Shown: positions 1 through 7,688 of the stretch, piece by piece
How positions within the stretch are numbered: position 1 is the stretch's first letter
Layout: each line of letters begins with the position of its first letter
NCBI GenBank assembly: GCA_026713745.1
Contig: JAPONU010000155.1
Span: forward strand, 1-42,364
Source: a bacterium
Lineage (GTDB): Bacteria; Actinomycetota; Acidimicrobiia; Acidimicrobiales; CATQHL01
Direction of reading: 5' to 3'
Length of the DNA: 42,364 nt
The notes under the pieces: generated by a model
What the model was told of the DNA's origin: nothing
The model's input: the letters and a program-made list of their open reading frames with translations, nothing else
Database searches by the model: none
Program-made: the position numbers and the translations under genes

Positions 1-51
1 CAGCCCCGCCAGCCCCAGCAGCCCCAGCAAGCCCAGGTCGAGGAGGTTCAC
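1..51 (-). CDS. Start of a CvpA-like membrane protein (cut by window edge)
   Basis: A GTG codon at 51-49 begins a minus-strand frame that stays open to the window edge. The 17 visible residues begin V-N-L-L-D-L and continue almost entirely with Leu, Gly and Ala, so they look like the first membrane helix of a protein. CvpA-family proteins and the membrane domain of MarP-type serine proteases often start this way (family knowledge). A GAGG lies 9 bases before the GTG, and the gap to the end of trmI is only 12 bases, so it is probably the last visible gene of the trmI operon. The identification rests on very few residues and is tentative. Confidence 0.4.
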   Translation of the reverse strand, partial: MNLLDLGLLGLLGLAGL

Positions 52-63
52 GGCCGGTCGCCT

Positions 64-903
64 CTAGGCCGGAAGCCGCCTGGCGTGCGTGAGGAACCCG
101 GTGTGGGCAACCATCCGGTGGTCCGGCCGGACGGCCTCCCCTGCAATATGCCAGGTTCGCTGCAGGATCTCGACGGTGGCGGCAAGTGCCCAGGGGCCGC
201 GCTCCAGTGAGTCCCGCAGGTGTGTGGCTTGCAGCACGCTGGGGGTGTAGGCGATGAGGATGCCACCGGGGCGGAGGCGGTCCTCGGCGTGCGGTACGAC
301 TCGCCAGGGCTCGGGGAGGTCCAGGGCCACTCGGTCCAGGCGGTCCACGTCGATGCCCTCGTAGCAGTCGCGTTCGGAGATGTGGTAGCGGGCCAGTTCC
401 TCCGGCCCCAGGAACTCCTGCACGTTCTTGTGCGCGCGGCGAGCGAAGTCGGGGCGAATCTCGTAGCCGAACACCTCGGCACCGGCGCGCAGCAACGCCA
501 GGGACAGTGCCCCGGATCCCACGCCCGATTCCAGCACCCGATGGCCAGGAGCGACATCGGCGAGCAGCAGCATGGGGCCGAGGTCCTTGGGGTAGATGAC
601 CTGTGCCCCGCGCTTCATCTTCACGATGAAGTCCGACAGCGTGGGGCGGAACGCCCGGAAGCGGGTCCCGCCGACCGATCGCACCTCGCTGCCTTCGGGT
701 TGGCCGACAAGATCATCCCAGGCCACGAGCCCGGAATGGGAGTGAAAGAAGCCTCCGGGCTCCAGCCGGCGCAGGTAGCTGCGATTCTTCCGGTCGACCA
801 GCATGACCAGTTCCCCGTCGCCGAATCCCTCCCCGGACCGCGGGGTGCCCGAGCCCGCCGTGCCGTCCCCCCGGCTGCGGTGTCTCTCCGTCTCCCCGCT
901 CAC
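64..903 (-). CDS. trmI: tRNA (adenine-58-N1)-methyltransferase TrmI
   Basis: This cytoplasmic enzyme uses S-adenosylmethionine to methylate N1 of adenine 58 in the tRNA T-loop. The 279-residue product has the family's N-terminal barrel ending in MLVDRKNRSYL, then FRPTLSDFIVKMKRGAQVIYPKD, which leads into the methyltransferase fold. The SAM-binding loop reads LESGVGSGALSLALL and the acidic ribose-binding strand reads GYEIRP. The catalytic-region motif is ALDLPEPW. I chose the GTG at 903 because it overlaps the upstream TGA as GTGA and supplies the start of the N-terminal domain; a longer frame to 1041 would bury most of the upstream gene. It is the fourth gene of a tightly packed operon and is probably translated by coupling. 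Length and motifs match actinobacterial TrmI. Confidence 0.93.
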   Translation of the reverse strand: MSGETERHRSRGDGTAGSGTPRSGEGFGDGELVMLVDRKNRSYLRRLEPGGFFHSHSGLVAWDDLVGQPEGSEVRSVGGTRFRAFRPTLSDFIVKMKRGAQVIYPKDLGPMLLLADVAPGHRVLESGVGSGALSLALLRAGAEVFGYEIRPDFARRAHKNVQEFLGPEELARYHISERDCYEGIDVDRLDRVALDLPEPWRVVPHAEDRLRPGGILIAYTPSVLQATHLRDSLERGPWALAATVEILQRTWHIAGEAVRPDHRMVAHTGFLTHARRLPA

Positions 904-1145
904 GCGCGCCCGGCGTGGAAGCGGCGGTGGCGCGATGCGCCGTGCGAGACCACGAGCCGCTCCCCCGGTCTCAACCGCAACGTGGTGCGGGCAGCCGGCT
1001 CGATGGGTCGAAGCGCCCTGCGCACGCCTCGCAGACCCCATGCCAGAGCCCCTGCCAGCAGCCAGAAGGTGCTGTCGCCCAGCAGCCCGCGGGTGATGCC
1101 TCGCCGTCGTGCCAGTGCCAGAGGACTCAGCGCTGCGGCGGCCAC
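900..1145 (-). CDS. Small membrane protein of unknown function
   Basis: An 81-residue product starting at GTG 1145, four bases after the stop of the gene before it. I recognise no family. Residues about 25-40 (DSTFWLLAGALAWGLRGV) can form one membrane helix. The stretch after it is Arg-rich and should lie in the cytoplasm by the positive-inside rule. The stop overlaps the trmI start as GTGA, which supports real translation and coupling. The frame has no close alternative that explains this position in the operon. It could be a membrane anchor or partner for the neighbouring holin-like proteins, but nothing visible proves that. Confidence 0.6.
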   Translation of the reverse strand: MAAAALSPLALARRRGITRGLLGDSTFWLLAGALAWGLRGVRRALRPIEPAARTTLRLRPGERLVVSHGASRHRRFHAGRA

Positions 1146-1149
1146 GGGC

Positions 1150-1365
1150 TCAATACCGGCGCAACTCGACGAAGGTGCGAGTCAGGCGGCCACGGCGTTT
1201 GCCGAGGAAGAATGCCAGGATCACCAGAGCGATCCCGCCGATCACGCCGAGGCGGAAGCCACTCCGCCGGGCAGGGGCGCTGGCGACGTTGACGGCATCG
1301 GCCACCTGCTGCAACTGCGCCTCGAGATCCTCGCGAGTGATGTCGCCGGAGCGGCCTTGGGTCAC
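1150..1365 (-). CDS. Small single-pass membrane protein of unknown function
   Basis: A 71-residue product. The GTG at 1365 overlaps the stop of the preceding gene as GTGA and has a strong Shine-Dalgarno sequence (GGAGGAGAA) just upstream, so this start is preferred over the longer frame that runs back to 1551. Residues about 1-30 form a polar, probably amphipathic helix (REDLEAQLQQVADAV). One membrane helix follows (FRLGVIGGIALVILAFFLG), and the tail is very basic (KRRGRLTRTFVELRRY). The layout suggests a cytoplasmic helical segment tethered to the membrane. It sits between a holin-like protein and another small membrane protein. No family is recognised. Confidence 0.75.
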   Translation of the reverse strand: MTQGRSGDITREDLEAQLQQVADAVNVASAPARRSGFRLGVIGGIALVILAFFLGKRRGRLTRTFVELRRY

Positions 1366-1775
1366 TTCTCCTCCTCCGGGCCACCGCGCCGTCGTGCTCG
1401 CGCGGCAGAGCGTGCGAACAGGAATACCACCAACACCCCGGCCAGCACGATTGCGTACGGCGTCCAGCTGAGAGTGCCGGCGAGATGCCCACCGGTCTCG
1501 GTCTGCAAGGCCCGCAGGGCGGCGAGTGCCAGAAGGACCAGCCCCGTGCACACGAAGACGCCTCCCAGAATGCCGAAGCCCAGCCAGGCAACCAGACGTT
1601 TCAGGGGGTCGACGGCCTCTTGGCGGAAATAGGCAAGGACGACGTCACGCAACTCGGTGAGAGCGGTGGCCGGATCGGTAAGTGCACCCTGCGAGGCCGT
1701 GTCGGTCTCCGGCGCACCGGCTCCGGCGGGGGGTCCGTCGGGAGGCCGCGTCTCGTCACCGCTGGCAGCAACCAT
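1362..1775 (-). CDS. Holin-X-like (actinobacterial phage-holin family) membrane protein
   Basis: A 137-residue protein. After a Pro/Thr/Asp-rich disordered N-terminus (about residues 1-35) comes a polar helix (ALTELRDVVLAYFRQEAVDPLKRLVAW). Two membrane helices follow at about 62-88 and 100-122, and the tail is Arg-rich. This arrangement, with 'DPLKRL' leading into the first hydrophobic hairpin, fits the holin superfamily III proteins common on actinobacterial chromosomes. Despite the name these are usually not in prophages, and their role is uncertain. No phage genes are nearby. The ATG at 1775 follows a TAGACT box by seven bases, so the mRNA is probably leaderless. It heads the operon that leads to trmI. 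Confidence 0.75.
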   Translation of the reverse strand: MVAASGDETRPPDGPPAGAGAPETDTASQGALTDPATALTELRDVVLAYFRQEAVDPLKRLVAWLGFGILGGVFVCTGLVLLALAALRALQTETGGHLAGTLSWTPYAIVLAGVLVVFLFARSAARARRRGGPEEEK

Positions 1776-1782
1776 GCCGCGG

Positions 1783-1788
1783 AGTCTA
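1783..1788 (-). promoter_or_regulatory. Probable leaderless promoter -10 box for the holin-trmI operon
   Basis: TAGACT on the minus strand is followed by seven bases and then the ATG at 1775. The spacing places the transcript start at or next to the start codon. No Shine-Dalgarno sequence is present. Confidence 0.6.
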
Positions 1789-1827
1789 CCGCCCGCCCTC
1801 GGAGGGCCCTGAGGCGGGGAATCGGCC

Positions 1828-1842
1828 CCGGCGATGCGCCGG
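1828..1842 (-). terminator. Terminator-like hairpin after the LON-domain gene
   Basis: CCGGCG and CGCCGG form a perfect six-base-pair stem with a three-base loop, starting two bases after the stop codon at 1844. No U-run follows, as is common in GC-rich actinobacteria, so termination is an inference. Confidence 0.4.
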
Positions 1843-1843
1843 T

Positions 1844-2524
1844 TCAGTCCCGCGAGGGTCCCTCGCCGGTGTCGGCGAGCAGGCGAAGCGTGTCCTCGAC
1901 GCCCCCGAGGAGTTCCGCCAGCAGGTGGAGACGCTCCACGGTGCCGGGTGCCTCGAGGAGGCGCAGCCGGTCCAGTTCCCCGACCGGCGCGGCGCTGCAG
2001 AGTTGGTAGGCGGCCCGGGCGGAGTCGTCGCTGAGCCGGTCGAAACGCAGCTCGGGGGTCCCACCGGTCCCAGCGGCTCCGAGCAGTGCCGCGATTCGCC
2101 GGTACGTCTCGGTAACGACCTCCGCCGGGCCGGAAGTGTCTTCGGCGGGAGCCGGTGAATCGGGCCAGGATTCTGTGAGCGCCCGGGGATAGGGGTCGTC
2201 GTCAAGCCAGCGGCGGACCCGCAATCTGTCGAGGCACTCGGTCTCGAGAATCCACCGTTGCCCCTCCACCGGGCGCGCCCGGAGAATCCGTACACCCACG
2301 CCGACGTCGCTGCGGACCTGGGTTGGATCGGCTCCGACCTCCGATCCGCGCATGATCAGCGCGACGCCGAACATGCTGTCCCCGTCGAGGCAGGACTCCG
2401 TCAACTCCACGTAACGCGGCTCGAACACGTGCAGAGGGAGCGCGGAGCCCGGAAAGGGCAGCCGCTGCAACGGGAACATCGCCAGTTCTCGCACCGCCGA
2501 GGCTGCCGGCGGCGATGCGGCCAC
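1844..2524 (-). CDS. LON peptidase substrate-binding (LON N-domain) protein
   Basis: A 226-residue protein made only of a LON substrate-binding domain; there is no AAA+ ATPase or protease part. The diagnostic start is MFPLQRLPFPGSALPLHVFEPRYVELT, the beta-strand and 'LP LHVFEPRY' pattern of this domain, followed by FGVALI and VGVGVRI. The rest is mostly helical. Stand-alone LON-domain proteins are common in actinobacteria and their exact job is unclear; in Lon itself the domain binds unfolded substrates. The GTG at 2524 lies five bases after the stop of the carboxypeptidase gene, so the two are probably co-transcribed. An internal ATG at residue 16 is a possible alternative start but would cut into the domain. 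Confidence 0.85.
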   Translation of the reverse strand: MAASPPAASAVRELAMFPLQRLPFPGSALPLHVFEPRYVELTESCLDGDSMFGVALIMRGSEVGADPTQVRSDVGVGVRILRARPVEGQRWILETECLDRLRVRRWLDDDPYPRALTESWPDSPAPAEDTSGPAEVVTETYRRIAALLGAAGTGGTPELRFDRLSDDSARAAYQLCSAAPVGELDRLRLLEAPGTVERLHLLAELLGGVEDTLRLLADTGEGPSRD

Positions 2525-2529
2525 GGCGA

Positions 2530-3978
2530 CTATCCCCCGCCGTCGAGGGTCTCGGTGCCGCTGTCGCCGGTCTCGGCGAAGTTGGGGTGGGCCGCCAGGA
2601 TCTCCAGCATTTGCTGCAGGAAGGCGTCGCCGTCGATGGCGGCGAGCCTCTCACCGTTCAAGATGGCGGCGAAGGTGATCGGCCGGCCGTCGTCACCGGT
2701 GACGAAACCCGCCAGGGAGGACACGCCGGGCAATGAGCCGGTCTTCGCCCGGACGCGCCCGGCGGCAGTGGAGTCGACGAAGCGATTGCGCAGGGTGCCC
2801 GACTCACCCGCCACCGGCAGGTAGGACGCCAGGGTTCCATCGGGGCCATCGATCTCGAGGATGTCGGTGACCTGACGGCAGGTCAACTCGTTCTCGGGGC
2901 TGAGACCCGAGCCGTCAACGGGCGGGAACACCAGCACGGGACGGCCCGCATCGGCGGCCAGCAACTCCAGCACCGCCAGGGCGCCGTCGAGGGTCGTGCC
3001 GCGGCCGGACCAGGACCGGCCAACCTCCTTCAGGATCAATTCGGCAGTTGTGTTGTCGCTCTCGGAGAGCATGAAGCGCAGGTAGTTGCTCAGCGGCGCC
3101 GAGGTGATCGACCCCAACTCCAGGTAGGCGCTGAAGTCCCTGTCAGGTGTGGCCACGCCGGGACGCTCGGGGATCGTCACCGACCGTGCCTCGAGCATGT
3201 CGTCGAACAGGGCGGCGGTACGCAGCGCCGGCTCGGGTTCGGGGAGCAGTCCGGCCGTCCCGGTGATTCCCTCCGGTGCCTGATACCCCTGATTGAGCGC
3301 GATCGCATTGAGGGTCCCGGACGCGCCGGCTCGAACCCATTCTTCGGGCCAACCGGCCACCGACGTGGCGTCGTCGTAGCGATCCGCCACCGCGATGACG
3401 GCGCCGTTGATGCGGGTGAGCCCGTCAGCCACGAGTTCGGCGGCGAGCCCGTCGAGCCGGGTGGGCTCCGCTCCCTGTACCGCCAGGAGTTCCGCGTAGT
3501 CCTCGGTCGCCAGCAGCGGATCCCCGCCGCCGACCAGGTAGAGATCGCTGGGCAGGACGCCGTCGACCGGCTCGGATTCTGCGATCACCGTCGTCCGGTA
3601 GGTGTAGTCGGGTCCCAGGGCCGACAGGGCGGCGTGGGCAGTGGCCAGCTTCTGGAGCGACGCGGGCACGAGGGGCTCATCGGGATCCTTCGCGAAGAGA
3701 TCCTCGCCGCCCTGGCGGACCACGACACAACTCTCGGCGGGGGCGCTGATCACCAGCGCCGTCAGGTCCCGTTCCAGCGTCACCTCTCGCTTCGGTGTCG
3801 TGACCGGAGTGGCGCTGGTGGCCGCGGTCGGCAGCCGTCGCGCCGAGAGCAGTGGAAGGTCCGCACCGGCCACGCCGAGGGGTTGGCCCGGCACGGGTTC
3901 GTCAGCCAGCTGATTGGACACCAGCAAGGTCGCGACCGCCACGGCGAGCAGTACGAGCGGCACGAAGATGCGGAACAT
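2530..3978 (-). CDS. dacB: D-alanyl-D-alanine carboxypeptidase/endopeptidase, PBP4 family (peptidase S13)
   Basis: An extracytoplasmic cell-wall enzyme that trims or cleaves peptidoglycan peptides. From the ATG at 3978 the product has 482 residues. It opens with one membrane helix or signal anchor (FRIFVPLVLLAVAVATLLVS). The three active-site motifs of serine penicillin-binding proteins are present: SxxK in VPASLQKLATAHAAL, SxN as SESDN before TTAELILKEVG, and KTG in RAKTGSLPGVSSLAG. The spacing between SxxK and SDN is large, as expected for the class C fold with its inserted domains. The chosen start is where the membrane helix begins; the frame continues upstream to 4119 but that part is low-complexity and overlaps the promoter. 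TACAGT nine bases before the ATG suggests a leaderless mRNA. Confidence 0.93.
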   Translation of the reverse strand: MFRIFVPLVLLAVAVATLLVSNQLADEPVPGQPLGVAGADLPLLSARRLPTAATSATPVTTPKREVTLERDLTALVISAPAESCVVVRQGGEDLFAKDPDEPLVPASLQKLATAHAALSALGPDYTYRTTVIAESEPVDGVLPSDLYLVGGGDPLLATEDYAELLAVQGAEPTRLDGLAAELVADGLTRINGAVIAVADRYDDATSVAGWPEEWVRAGASGTLNAIALNQGYQAPEGITGTAGLLPEPEPALRTAALFDDMLEARSVTIPERPGVATPDRDFSAYLELGSITSAPLSNYLRFMLSESDNTTAELILKEVGRSWSGRGTTLDGALAVLELLAADAGRPVLVFPPVDGSGLSPENELTCRQVTDILEIDGPDGTLASYLPVAGESGTLRNRFVDSTAAGRVRAKTGSLPGVSSLAGFVTGDDGRPITFAAILNGERLAAIDGDAFLQQMLEILAAHPNFAETGDSGTETLDGGG

Positions 3979-3987
3979 ACCGCCCAA

Positions 3988-3993
3988 ACTGTA
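3988..3993 (-). promoter_or_regulatory. Probable -10 box for the carboxypeptidase gene
   Basis: TACAGT on the minus strand, nine bases before the ATG at 3978. The spacing is slightly longer than for other leaderless genes here. Confidence 0.45.
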
Positions 3994-4088
3994 CGCCCGC
4001 CCTGCCCGACCGGGGCGCGCCGGCGTCCACGCCGCGACGCGGGGATTGTCCGGCCCCTCAGAAGCCGCCTTCGCGGCGGTCGAGGCGG

Positions 4089-4094
4089 TACGGT
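4089..4094 (+). promoter_or_regulatory. Probable leaderless promoter -10 box
   Basis: TACGGT, then six bases, then the GTG at 4101. There is no Shine-Dalgarno sequence. Confidence 0.55.
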
Positions 4095-4100
4095 CAGGGC

Positions 4101-4502
4101 GTGCAGATTGTCGCCGCACTGTTCATCGAGGAAATCGACGTCCGGGAGGTTCCCGGTCCCTCGACGCGCCTCGACCTGTCCGGGGTGCATTTCTCGGTGA
4201 TGGCATCCGGCGAGTTGCCGCTGCTGTGGACTCCGCATCTCGTGGTGATCGTGCGGTGTCCCGCCGGCAGCGACGGGAACGACGTGCTCGAGGTGGTCTA
4301 CACCCGGGACGGTGTCCAGATCGCCCGAAACGTGCAATACCTGCAGGTGGAGCCCGGTAAGTTCAGCTTCCGGCTGGTGAGGGCGGAGTTGCAGTTCGAG
4401 GACTACTCCACGGTGGAGGCGCATTGCCGCTTGGGCGACGGCCCCACGACGGTGGTCCCTTACGCCCTGCTGGCGCCGGCGCCGGCGCCGGCGGACGAGT
4501 GA
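4101..4502 (+). CDS. Small beta-rich protein of unknown function (DUF6941-like)
   Basis: A 133-residue protein with no signal peptide or membrane helix. It begins VQIVAALFIEEIDVREVPG and continues with alternating hydrophobic strands (HLVVIVRCP, VLEVVYTRDG, FSFRLVRAEL, TVEAHCRLG), so it is probably an all-beta sandwich. The opening resembles DUF6941 proteins, in which a similar first strand leads into a beta fold of unknown role; this match is from memory and is not firm. It ends in an Ala-Pro repeat encoded by a GGCGCC microsatellite. The GTG start is six bases after TACGGT, and the frame upstream of it is non-conserved. It lies 25 bases before the FIST gene. Confidence 0.72.
   Translation: MQIVAALFIEEIDVREVPGPSTRLDLSGVHFSVMASGELPLLWTPHLVVIVRCPAGSDGNDVLEVVYTRDGVQIARNVQYLQVEPGKFSFRLVRAELQFEDYSTVEAHCRLGDGPTTVVPYALLAPAPAPADE
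4472..4493 (+). repeat. GGCGCC hexamer microsatellite inside the 3' end of the unknown gene
   Basis: Three full GGCGCC units and a partial fourth encode the Ala-Pro tail. Such tracts can slip during replication and change the tail length in six-base steps without a frameshift. Confidence 0.7.
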
Positions 4503-4511
4503 GCCCGACGC

Positions 4512-4517
4512 TACGGT
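4512..4517 (+). promoter_or_regulatory. Possible -10 box for the FIST-tkt-tal operon
   Basis: TACGGT, ten bases before the ATG at 4528. The gap is longer than in the other leaderless genes, so a short leader of a few bases is possible. Confidence 0.4.
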
Positions 4518-4527
4518 CGCCGCGTCG

Positions 4528-5676
4528 ATGACTTTTGCAGTGGCCCTCTCGGAGGCCGAATCCACGGCGGATGCGGCTGCGGCGGTCGCCGCCGATCTGG
4601 CCGGCTCGTTGGAGGCCGACCCGCCCGCTGCGGTGATCTTCTTCGCCACCGCAGCGCATTCCGACGCCATGGACAACCTGGCGGCCATCCTCGCCGAACG
4701 GCTCCCCCCCGAGGGGATGCTGGGCGCCGCTGCGGTGTCGGTCATCGCCGGAGGCCGTGAATTGGAGGAGACGCCGGCGGTGGCGGCTTGGGCCGCTCCC
4801 CTCAGCGGCGCTGTACCGGTGCGTCTGGGTCCCGCTCTCACCCCCGAGCATTCGCCCGTGGAGGATCTCCCGCCGCTGGGCGATCGGCCGCGCACTTTGC
4901 TGCTGATAGCCGATCCGTTCAGCTTCCCCGCCGACCGCCTGCTGGTGCAGCTGGGAGCCGACCATCCGCAGGTTCGCGCAATCGGAGGGCTGGCTTCCGC
5001 GTCACCGACGGCGGGAGGAAACCGCCTCGTACTCGGCGGCGAGGTGTTCGACGATGGAGCCGTCGGCTTGTTGCTGGAGTCGAGGGCCGAACTCCGGACC
5101 GTCGTGTCCCAAGGTTGCCGACCGATCGGGCGGCCCTACGTCGTGACCCACGGCGAACGCAACCTGATTCACGAGTTGGGGGGACGACCCGCACTCGAAC
5201 GCCTGCAGGGGATCGTGGAGGGTCTCGATGCCTCCGAGCGCGCCCTGGTGCAGCGCGGCCTTCACGTCGGCATCGTCGTGAACGAACACAAACTGGACTT
5301 CGACAGGGGCGACTTCCTGGTGCGCGGCGTGCTGGGGTTGGAGCGAACCTCGCAGGCCCTGGCGGTGGGCGACATTGTCGAGACCGGCACCACGGTGCAG
5401 TTCCACGTGCGCGACGCCACCACGGCGCGCGACGACCTCAGCGGCCTCATGTCGGGGCGGTGTGCTGACGGAGCGTTGCTGTTCACCTGCAACGGCAGGG
5501 GACGCCGTCTCTTCGAGGTTCCCGATCAGGATGCCTCGGTGGTGTCGAACGCCATCGCACCGGCCCCGGTGGCCGGGATGTTCTGTGCCGGTGAGATCGG
5601 GCCCGTGGGCCCCCGCAGCTACCTGCACGGGTTCACGGCCTCGGTCGCCCTGTTCGGCCGGGGAGCGGGTCGGTGA
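4528..5676 (+). CDS. FIST-domain (FIST N + FIST C) signal-sensing protein
   Basis: A 382-residue soluble protein. FIST domains are predicted small-ligand sensors, often for amino acids, and are usually coupled to histidine kinases or chemoreceptors (family knowledge). Residues about 30-215 match FIST-N, including the GGLAS turn and the hallmark segment GCRPIGRPYVVT at about 193-204. Residues about 215-375 match FIST-C, ending in a typical GMFCAGEIGPVG and HGFTASVALFG. No transducer domain is attached. Its stop overlaps the transketolase start as GTGA, so it is translationally coupled to tkt and tal. That suggests, but does not prove, a sensory or regulatory role tied to the pentose phosphate pathway. 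The ATG start is the first in-frame candidate after the promoter-like box. Confidence 0.88.
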   Translation: MTFAVALSEAESTADAAAAVAADLAGSLEADPPAAVIFFATAAHSDAMDNLAAILAERLPPEGMLGAAAVSVIAGGRELEETPAVAAWAAPLSGAVPVRLGPALTPEHSPVEDLPPLGDRPRTLLLIADPFSFPADRLLVQLGADHPQVRAIGGLASASPTAGGNRLVLGGEVFDDGAVGLLLESRAELRTVVSQGCRPIGRPYVVTHGERNLIHELGGRPALERLQGIVEGLDASERALVQRGLHVGIVVNEHKLDFDRGDFLVRGVLGLERTSQALAVGDIVETGTTVQFHVRDATTARDDLSGLMSGRCADGALLFTCNGRGRRLFEVPDQDASVVSNAIAPAPVAGMFCAGEIGPVGPRSYLHGFTASVALFGRGAGR

Positions 5677-7688
5677 GCAGCGAAAGTCCCCCCCGCGACC
5701 TCGCTGTTGAGCGGCGCGCCATCGACGTGGTCCGGGCGCTGGCCATGGATGCGCCCCACGCGGCTCGCTCGGGCCATCAGGGCACCGCCATGGCCCTGGC
5801 TCCGCTGGCGCACGTGCTGTGGAGCCGGATCATGACCTACGACCCGGCGGCTCCCGACTGGCCCGACCGGGACCGGTTCGTGCTGAGTGCCGGCCACGCC
5901 TCGATCCTCCTCTACAGCATGGCCTACCTCTGCGGGTACGACCTCTCCCTGGACGACCTGAAGGCCTTCCGGCAGTGGGGCAGCCGCACTCCGGGGCACC
6001 CCGAGGCCGAGACCGCGATCGGCGTGGAAGTCACCACCGGCCCGCTCGGCCAAGGTTTTGCCAATGCCGTGGGGATGGCACTGGCCGAGCGCTGGTTGCG
6101 CACCCGCTACGGCCCCGGACTCTGTGATCACCACACCTTCGTGATCTGCAGTGACGGCGACCTCGCGGAAGGGGTGAGCCACGAGGCGGCGTCCATGGCA
6201 GGGCATCTGGGCCTTGGCCGCCTCGTCTACGTGTACGACGACAACCGGGTGTCCATCGACGGCAAGACCGACCTATGGCTCTCCGACGACGCTGCCGCTC
6301 GTTTCGCGGCCTACGGCTGGCACGTCGAGACCCTGGGCGAAGTGGCCGAGGACCTCGATGCGCTCGAAGCGGCGCTGCGCGGCGCCATGGCGACCGAGGC
6401 CCCCTCGCTGCTCGTGCTGCGCAGCCACATAGCCCACCCCTCCCCCGAGCTCACCGACGAGCCGGCGGCTCACGGCTACGCCCTGGGCGACGACGAGATC
6501 GCGGCTGCCAAGGCCGTGATGGGGTTGCCGCCCACCGAGCGGTTCTGGGTGCCCGACGACGTGCTGGAGTACTACCGCGCGGTCGGTCGCCGCGGAGCCG
6601 GGGCGCGCCGCGCCTGGGAGGACCGCTGGGCCGACGCCTCCGGAGCCCGCCCGGACCTGGGAGGCGTGTGGGCGGCCCGGCCCCCGGAGGGTTGGGATGA
6701 CGGCGTCGGGCCCTGGGAGGTGGGAACCTCCGTGGCGACGCGTGCGGCCAGTGGCGCGTGCCTGAACGCCGTCGCGACCGCCATGGACCACGTGCTGGCC
6801 GGCGGTGCCGACCTGACCGGGAACACCGGCACGAAGCTGGCCGCAGCGACCCCGCTGAGCCGCGAGGCCGGCGACGGGCGCCAGGTGTTCTACGGCGTGC
6901 GCGAGCACGCCATGGGTTCGGCAATGGTGGGTATCGCCCGCCACGGTGGCCTGCTGCCGGTCGGCGGCACGTTCCTCGTCTTCAGCGACTACATGCGCCC
7001 GGCGGTGCGACTGGCGGCCCTGTCGGGGGCCAGGGTCGTGTTCTGCTGGTCACACGACTCCCTGGGCGTCGGCGAGGACGGGCCCACGCACCAGCCGGTG
7101 GAGCACGTGGCGACCCTGCGCGCCATCCCCGACCTGACGGTCATCCGACCGGCGGACGCGCCGGAGACCCTCGGCGCCTGGCGGGCCGCCCTGGACTGCG
7201 AGGGCCCGACCGCTCTCATCTTGACCCGACAGGGAACCCCGGTGCTGGCGGGGACCACCCCCGAAGGGGTTGACCGCGGCGCCTACGTCCTCAGCGAACC
7301 CACCGCAGCGGCGTTGACGCTCGTGGGTTCGGGCAGTGAGGTTGCGCTGTGCGTCAGCGCGGCGGGGCGCCTGAGGACCGAAGGCATCGCCGCGGCGGTG
7401 GTCTCCATGCCCTGCTGGGAGCTGTTCGCCACCCAGCCGGCCGCGTACCGCGAGGCGGTAATTCCACCCGACCGGCCCTCGCTGGCGGTGGAGGCGGGCG
7501 TCACCCAGGGTTGGGAACGCTGGGTCGACCGTGCCTTGGGGGTCGACCGATTCGGTGCATCCGCGCCCGGCAACGTCGTCCTGGCCGAGTTGGGCATGAA
7601 CCCCGATCGTGTCGTGGCGGCAGCCCGGGAGTTGCTCGGAGAGACGCAACGGCCCCCGGCTGCTGCTGAAGGGAGAGACGCATCATGA
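5673..7688 (+). CDS. tkt: Transketolase
   Basis: A thiamine-diphosphate enzyme that moves two-carbon ketol units between sugar phosphates in the non-oxidative pentose phosphate pathway. The 671-residue length is normal. The N-terminal ThDP motif is CSDGDLAEGVSHEAAS followed by YDDN. Substrate-binding His and Gly stretches are present (SGHQGT, SAGHAS, GPLGQGFANAVG). The pyrimidine-binding domain has YGVREHAMGSAMVGIA with the catalytic Glu, then FLVFSDYMRPAVRL and HDSLGVGEDGPTHQPVEH. The C-terminal domain follows from about residue 540. GTG 5673 overlaps the FIST stop, and its own stop overlaps the transaldolase ATG, so the three genes form one coupled unit. Confidence 0.97.
   Translation: MSSESPPRDLAVERRAIDVVRALAMDAPHAARSGHQGTAMALAPLAHVLWSRIMTYDPAAPDWPDRDRFVLSAGHASILLYSMAYLCGYDLSLDDLKAFRQWGSRTPGHPEAETAIGVEVTTGPLGQGFANAVGMALAERWLRTRYGPGLCDHHTFVICSDGDLAEGVSHEAASMAGHLGLGRLVYVYDDNRVSIDGKTDLWLSDDAAARFAAYGWHVETLGEVAEDLDALEAALRGAMATEAPSLLVLRSHIAHPSPELTDEPAAHGYALGDDEIAAAKAVMGLPPTERFWVPDDVLEYYRAVGRRGAGARRAWEDRWADASGARPDLGGVWAARPPEGWDDGVGPWEVGTSVATRAASGACLNAVATAMDHVLAGGADLTGNTGTKLAAATPLSREAGDGRQVFYGVREHAMGSAMVGIARHGGLLPVGGTFLVFSDYMRPAVRLAALSGARVVFCWSHDSLGVGEDGPTHQPVEHVATLRAIPDLTVIRPADAPETLGAWRAALDCEGPTALILTRQGTPVLAGTTPEGVDRGAYVLSEPTAAALTLVGSGSEVALCVSAAGRLRTEGIAAAVVSMPCWELFATQPAAYREAVIPPDRPSLAVEAGVTQGWERWVDRALGVDRFGASAPGNVVLAELGMNPDRVVAAARELLGETQRPPAAAEGRDAS

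Noticed and set aside
1362..1775. Prophage remnant, because of the holin-like gene
   Set aside because: No endolysin, integrase or structural phage gene is nearby. Such holin-X proteins are common chromosomal genes.
4472..4493. Phase-variable contingency tract
   Set aside because: The hexamer unit keeps the reading frame, so slippage changes only the Ala-Pro tail.
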